Shown here one piece after another: positions 14,620 to 16,523 of a stretch of 16,523 bases of DNA. Made by a program: the position numbers and the translations under genes. This DNA comes from Actinomycetota bacterium. Lineage in GTDB: Bacteria > Actinomycetota > Thermoleophilia > Gaiellales > Gaiellaceae. Below the pieces are notes generated by a model. The model was not told where the DNA came from and did no database searches. It worked only from the letters and a program-made list of their open reading frames with translations. The stretch lies in the NCBI GenBank assembly GCA_005885565.1, contig VAXK01000154.1, positions 1 to 16,523 on the forward strand, written 5' to 3'. Position 1 is the stretch's first letter. The number at the start of each line of letters is the position of its first letter.

Positions 14620-15601
14620 GGTTCGTGCCCTTGTCGCGGAAGTTGTAGAGGAACGAAGGCCCCGCCCAGGACCACGCCCTCAGCTTCGCGAGGCCGGCCC
14701 TGATCAGCTCGGCCTGCGCCGCCTCGCTCATGCTCTGCGACGAGGTGCCGGTGGGCGCGCCCCACTCGGTCGCCCAGATCTTCTTCTTCCCGTCGCCGTT
14801 CGCCTTCATGATGCTGCGCGCGCTCGGCGACGTGGCAGACATCTGCGACCACGCGCTCCAGGTGAAGAAGCCGAGCCCCCATGGGAAGTTGTAGGGGTGC
14901 CAGCCGACCGCGTCCATGCTTCCCCGGGCGCCGTTCGCGTACATCCGCTCGAGGAAGGTGAGCGGGTTCATGCTCTGCGCGTCGGCGGCGCCGTAGGACG
15001 CGAAGGGGGACAGCCCCCCGGAGACGACGGTGGCGCCGCGGTCGGCGCGCTTGATCGCCCTGTACGAGGCCCGGAGCAGCTGGGTGTAGCGCGCCGGGTC
15101 GGGGCCGCCCGCCCAGGAGCCGGCGATGTTCGGCTCGTTCCAGATCTCGTACGCGTGGACGCCTCTCGGGCCGAAATGGCGGGCTGCTCGGCCGACGAAC
15201 GCCGCGAAGGTGGCCGGGTCGGCCGCCGGAGCCGAGCTCGGCGTGCCTGACGCCCTCGCCCAGGCCGGCGCGTAGACCATCGTCCCGAGCACCCGGAGCC
15301 CGCGCCGCCGCGCGGCCTTCACCACGCGGTCGAACGGCGCCCAGTCGTAGGCCGTCGGGCCGCGGCGCTGGATGACCGACCAGTAGATCCCGATCCGGAT
15401 CCATCCCGCCCCCACGCCCTTCACGGCGTCGAGGTAGCGACTGCGCTCACGGCTGCCGAGCGCCTGGAGGTCGCCGCCGTCGGCGATCCCGAACCGGCTC
15501 GCGGAAGGAGCGCCCTGCGCGCAGCCGATCGACCCCGCAGACCCCGCAGCCGCAATGCACGCGACGAGGGCCGCGACGTAGCAGGCTCGCCTCACCGACA
15601 C
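14522..15601 (-). CDS. Secreted glycoside hydrolase, GH39/GH5-like TIM barrel
   Basis: A 359-residue exported clan-A-type glycosidase. Residues ~1-30 are a signal peptide (basic start, Ala-rich core, CAQGAPS around the likely cleavage site). The barrel begins at FGIADGGD, with VGAGWIRIGIYW (63-74) on an early strand. EIWNEPN (152-158) carries the acid/base Glu156, GWHPYN (233-238) follows, and WATEWG (276-281) carries the nucleophile Glu279. Both catalytic glutamates are present. Such enzymes cleave beta-linked polysaccharides; the substrate cannot be read from the sequence. It starts with GTG, 35 bp after the Calx-beta gene on the same strand, and is probably co-transcribed with it. Its last 98 bp overlap the convergent zinc-ribbon gene. 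Confidence 0.9.
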   Translation of the reverse strand: MSVRRACYVAALVACIAAAGSAGSIGCAQGAPSASRFGIADGGDLQALGSRERSRYLDAVKGVGAGWIRIGIYWSVIQRRGPTAYDWAPFDRVVKAARRRGLRVLGTMVYAPAWARASGTPSSAPAADPATFAAFVGRAARHFGPRGVHAYEIWNEPNIAGSWAGGPDPARYTQLLRASYRAIKRADRGATVVSGGLSPFASYGAADAQSMNPLTFLERMYANGARGSMDAVGWHPYNFPWGLGFFTWSAWSQMSATSPSARSIMKANGDGKKKIWATEWGAPTGTSSQSMSEAAQAELIRAGLAKLRAWSWAGPSFLYNFRDKGTNLSDREQNFGLVRFDWSRKPAYAAYRSVAAPHH

Positions 15602-15636
15602 GATCCTAGGCTTGTCGGCAGATGGGTTCTAGGTTC

Positions 15637-16230
15637 TTAGTCGTCGTTCAGGATCGTGCCGACGCCCTGCGGGTCGAGGACGTAGGCGTTCGGACTCGGG
15701 TTCGAGAGGTTGACGAAGAAGGTCTCGTTCGGCTCGGGGTCGGTGTCGCCGACGACCGAGATCGTCACGGTCTTCGTCGTCACACCCGGAGCGAAGCTGA
15801 CGGTGCCGTTCGCCGGCACGTAGTCCGTCACCGGAGACGCCGTGCCGCCGCCGGTCGCCCAGTCGACGGTGACGGTGCTCGTCGGCGAGCCCGAGACCGC
15901 GACGGTGAAGACGAACGCCGTCGTGCCGGAGTCGCCTTCCTTCTTGCTGACGTCGCTGATCGTGATCTTGCACTCGAAGCGGCGGTCGTGCAGGTGGTTC
16001 TTGTCGCCGCACCCCTTCCCGGGCTTCGTCGTCGTCGGCGTGGTCGTCGTGGTCGTCGACGTGGTGGTCGTCGTCGAGGTCGTGATCGTCGTCGAGTACT
16101 CGTACGCCTCCGCGACGCTGCTCAGGCTCGTGACGCCGACTCCGGCGGCCAGCCCGAGCGCCACCAGCACTGCGAGGGCGAAGCTGACGGCCAGCAGCAC
16201 CCGGACTCGTTTTGCGTCGAGCCTCTTCAT
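15637..16230 (-). CDS. Exported Calx-beta domain protein with Thr-rich linker
   Basis: A 197-residue protein: basic N-terminus and a long hydrophobic segment (about 9-35; signal peptide or membrane anchor), a threonine-rich linker (46-69), a Cys-containing loop (Cys74, Cys87) and one Calx-beta domain (about 88-197) with FVFTVAVSGSPTSTVTVDWAT, TDYVPANGTVSF, GDTDPEPNETFFVNLSNP and the family ending GTILNDD. Calx-beta modules are calcium-binding beta-sandwiches found in bacterial surface proteins. The ATG at 16230 is chosen since it starts directly before the signal; it lies 4 bp after the stop of the upstream paralogue. No LPXTG-type anchor is seen. Probably surface-exposed and co-expressed with the glycoside hydrolase. 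Confidence 0.85.
   Translation of the reverse strand: MKRLDAKRVRVLLAVSFALAVLVALGLAAGVGVTSLSSVAEAYEYSTTITTSTTTTTSTTTTTTPTTTKPGKGCGDKNHLHDRRFECKITISDVSKKEGDSGTTAFVFTVAVSGSPTSTVTVDWATGGGTASPVTDYVPANGTVSFAPGVTTKTVTISVVGDTDPEPNETFFVNLSNPSPNAYVLDPQGVGTILNDD
16024..16095 (-). repeat. Low-complexity GTC/GTG repeat encoding a Thr-rich linker
   Basis: The stretch is made almost entirely of GTC, GTG and GTA triplets on the plus strand (ACN threonine codons on the coding strand). It gives a linker of Thr with a few Ser, Pro and Lys between the membrane/signal segment and the Calx-beta domain. Such tracts can be O-glycosylated in actinobacteria and can change length by slippage. Confidence 0.7.
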
Positions 16231-16234
16231 ACGC

Positions 16235-16523
16235 TCAGTCGTCGTTCTGGATCGTCCCGACGGCCAGGGTGTCACCGAGGTAGGCGTTCGCGCTGGGGTT
16301 CGAGATCTTGACGTAGAACGTCTCGTTCGGCTCCTTGAGCTTGTCGCCGATCACCGTGACGTTGATCGTCGCCGTGCTCGTACCGGTCGGGAAGGTGACG
16401 GTGCCGCTCTTCGCGAGGTAGTCGCCCGGGGCGACGGCCGTCACGTTCGCGGTCGTGTAGCTCACGGTGACGGGGCTCAGCGCGGTTGCCGAGAGCGTGA
16501 TCGGGAACGAGAAGGTGGTCGTC
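16235..16523 (-). CDS. Calx-beta domain protein, C-terminal part (cut by window end)
   Basis: The frame is open to the right edge (codons from 16522), giving the last 95 residues of a larger protein. They form nearly a whole Calx-beta domain: FSFPITLSATALSPVTVSYTTA, GDYLAKSGTVTF, TINVTVIGD, EPNETFYVKISNP and the ending VGTIQNDD. An internal GTG at 16465 would start in the middle of the domain, so the true start lies beyond the window. It is a tandem paralogue of the next gene, 4 bp downstream, and the two also resemble each other at DNA level over their last ~100 bp. Likely the first seen member of a minus-strand operon ending in the glycoside hydrolase. Confidence 0.85.
   Translation of the reverse strand, partial: TTTFSFPITLSATALSPVTVSYTTANVTAVAPGDYLAKSGTVTFPTGTSTATINVTVIGDKLKEPNETFYVKISNPSANAYLGDTLAVGTIQNDD

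Noticed and set aside
12546..15404. Very long minus-strand frame spanning the TPR, acetyltransferase and hydrolase genes
   Set aside because: It crosses three genes in shadow frames and becomes an Arg/Pro/Ala run; no domain is recognisable.
16024..16095. Repeat tract considered as a CRISPR-like or regulatory array
   Set aside because: The units are simple triplets without spacers, in frame, and encode a Thr linker.

Overview
The window is very GC-rich, with strong G/C preference at third codon positions, many GTG and some TTG starts, short overlaps between genes and several start sites that look leaderless. Together with the protein families present (a TrpB-like protein, divergent CEC-x4-C proteins, an ArsR/SRPBCC/TfoX cluster), this points to an actinobacterium, most likely of the class Thermoleophilia (Gaiellales/Solirubrobacterales type). 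No 16S rRNA or other marker is present, so this placement is inference. I found no tRNA, rRNA, CRISPR array or insertion sequence.

Layout. 1-428 is the 3' end of a TrpB-like (TrpB2-type) gene. 432-2459 holds three exported proteins without recognised function: a lipoprotein on the minus strand, then a secreted four-cysteine protein and a small lipoprotein on the plus strand. The secreted-protein gene carries two TTA codons and looks less GC-biased than its surroundings. 2420-3538 is a minus-strand ArsR - SRPBCC - TfoX operon whose promoter overlaps a perfect 14-bp palindrome. 3578-4303 holds two divergent, paralogous small cysteine-motif proteins that start 51 bp apart.

4412-13429 is the centrepiece, a tightly packed plus-strand operon: an animal-type heme peroxidase resembling fatty-acid alpha-dioxygenase, a small unrecognised membrane-associated protein, a GMC-family flavoprotein, a large patatin-like lipase, a DUF4331 protein (split by an apparent one-base deletion) and a TPR protein. 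Neighbours overlap by 4, 8 or 11 bp, except for one 10-bp gap that carries a strong ribosome binding site. I read this as a candidate bacterial lipid-oxidation (oxylipin-like) pathway: the patatin releases acyl chains, the dioxygenase oxygenates them, and the flavoprotein processes the products. The DUF4331, TPR and small membrane proteins would be accessory.

Downstream, a double-GNAT acetyltransferase (minus strand) runs 168 bp into the TPR gene. A small zinc-ribbon protein (plus strand) runs 98 bp into a secreted GH39/GH5-like glycoside hydrolase (minus strand). That hydrolase follows two tandem Calx-beta proteins on the minus strand, the first of which is cut by the window end. This last block looks like an operon for exported, carbohydrate- or surface-directed proteins.
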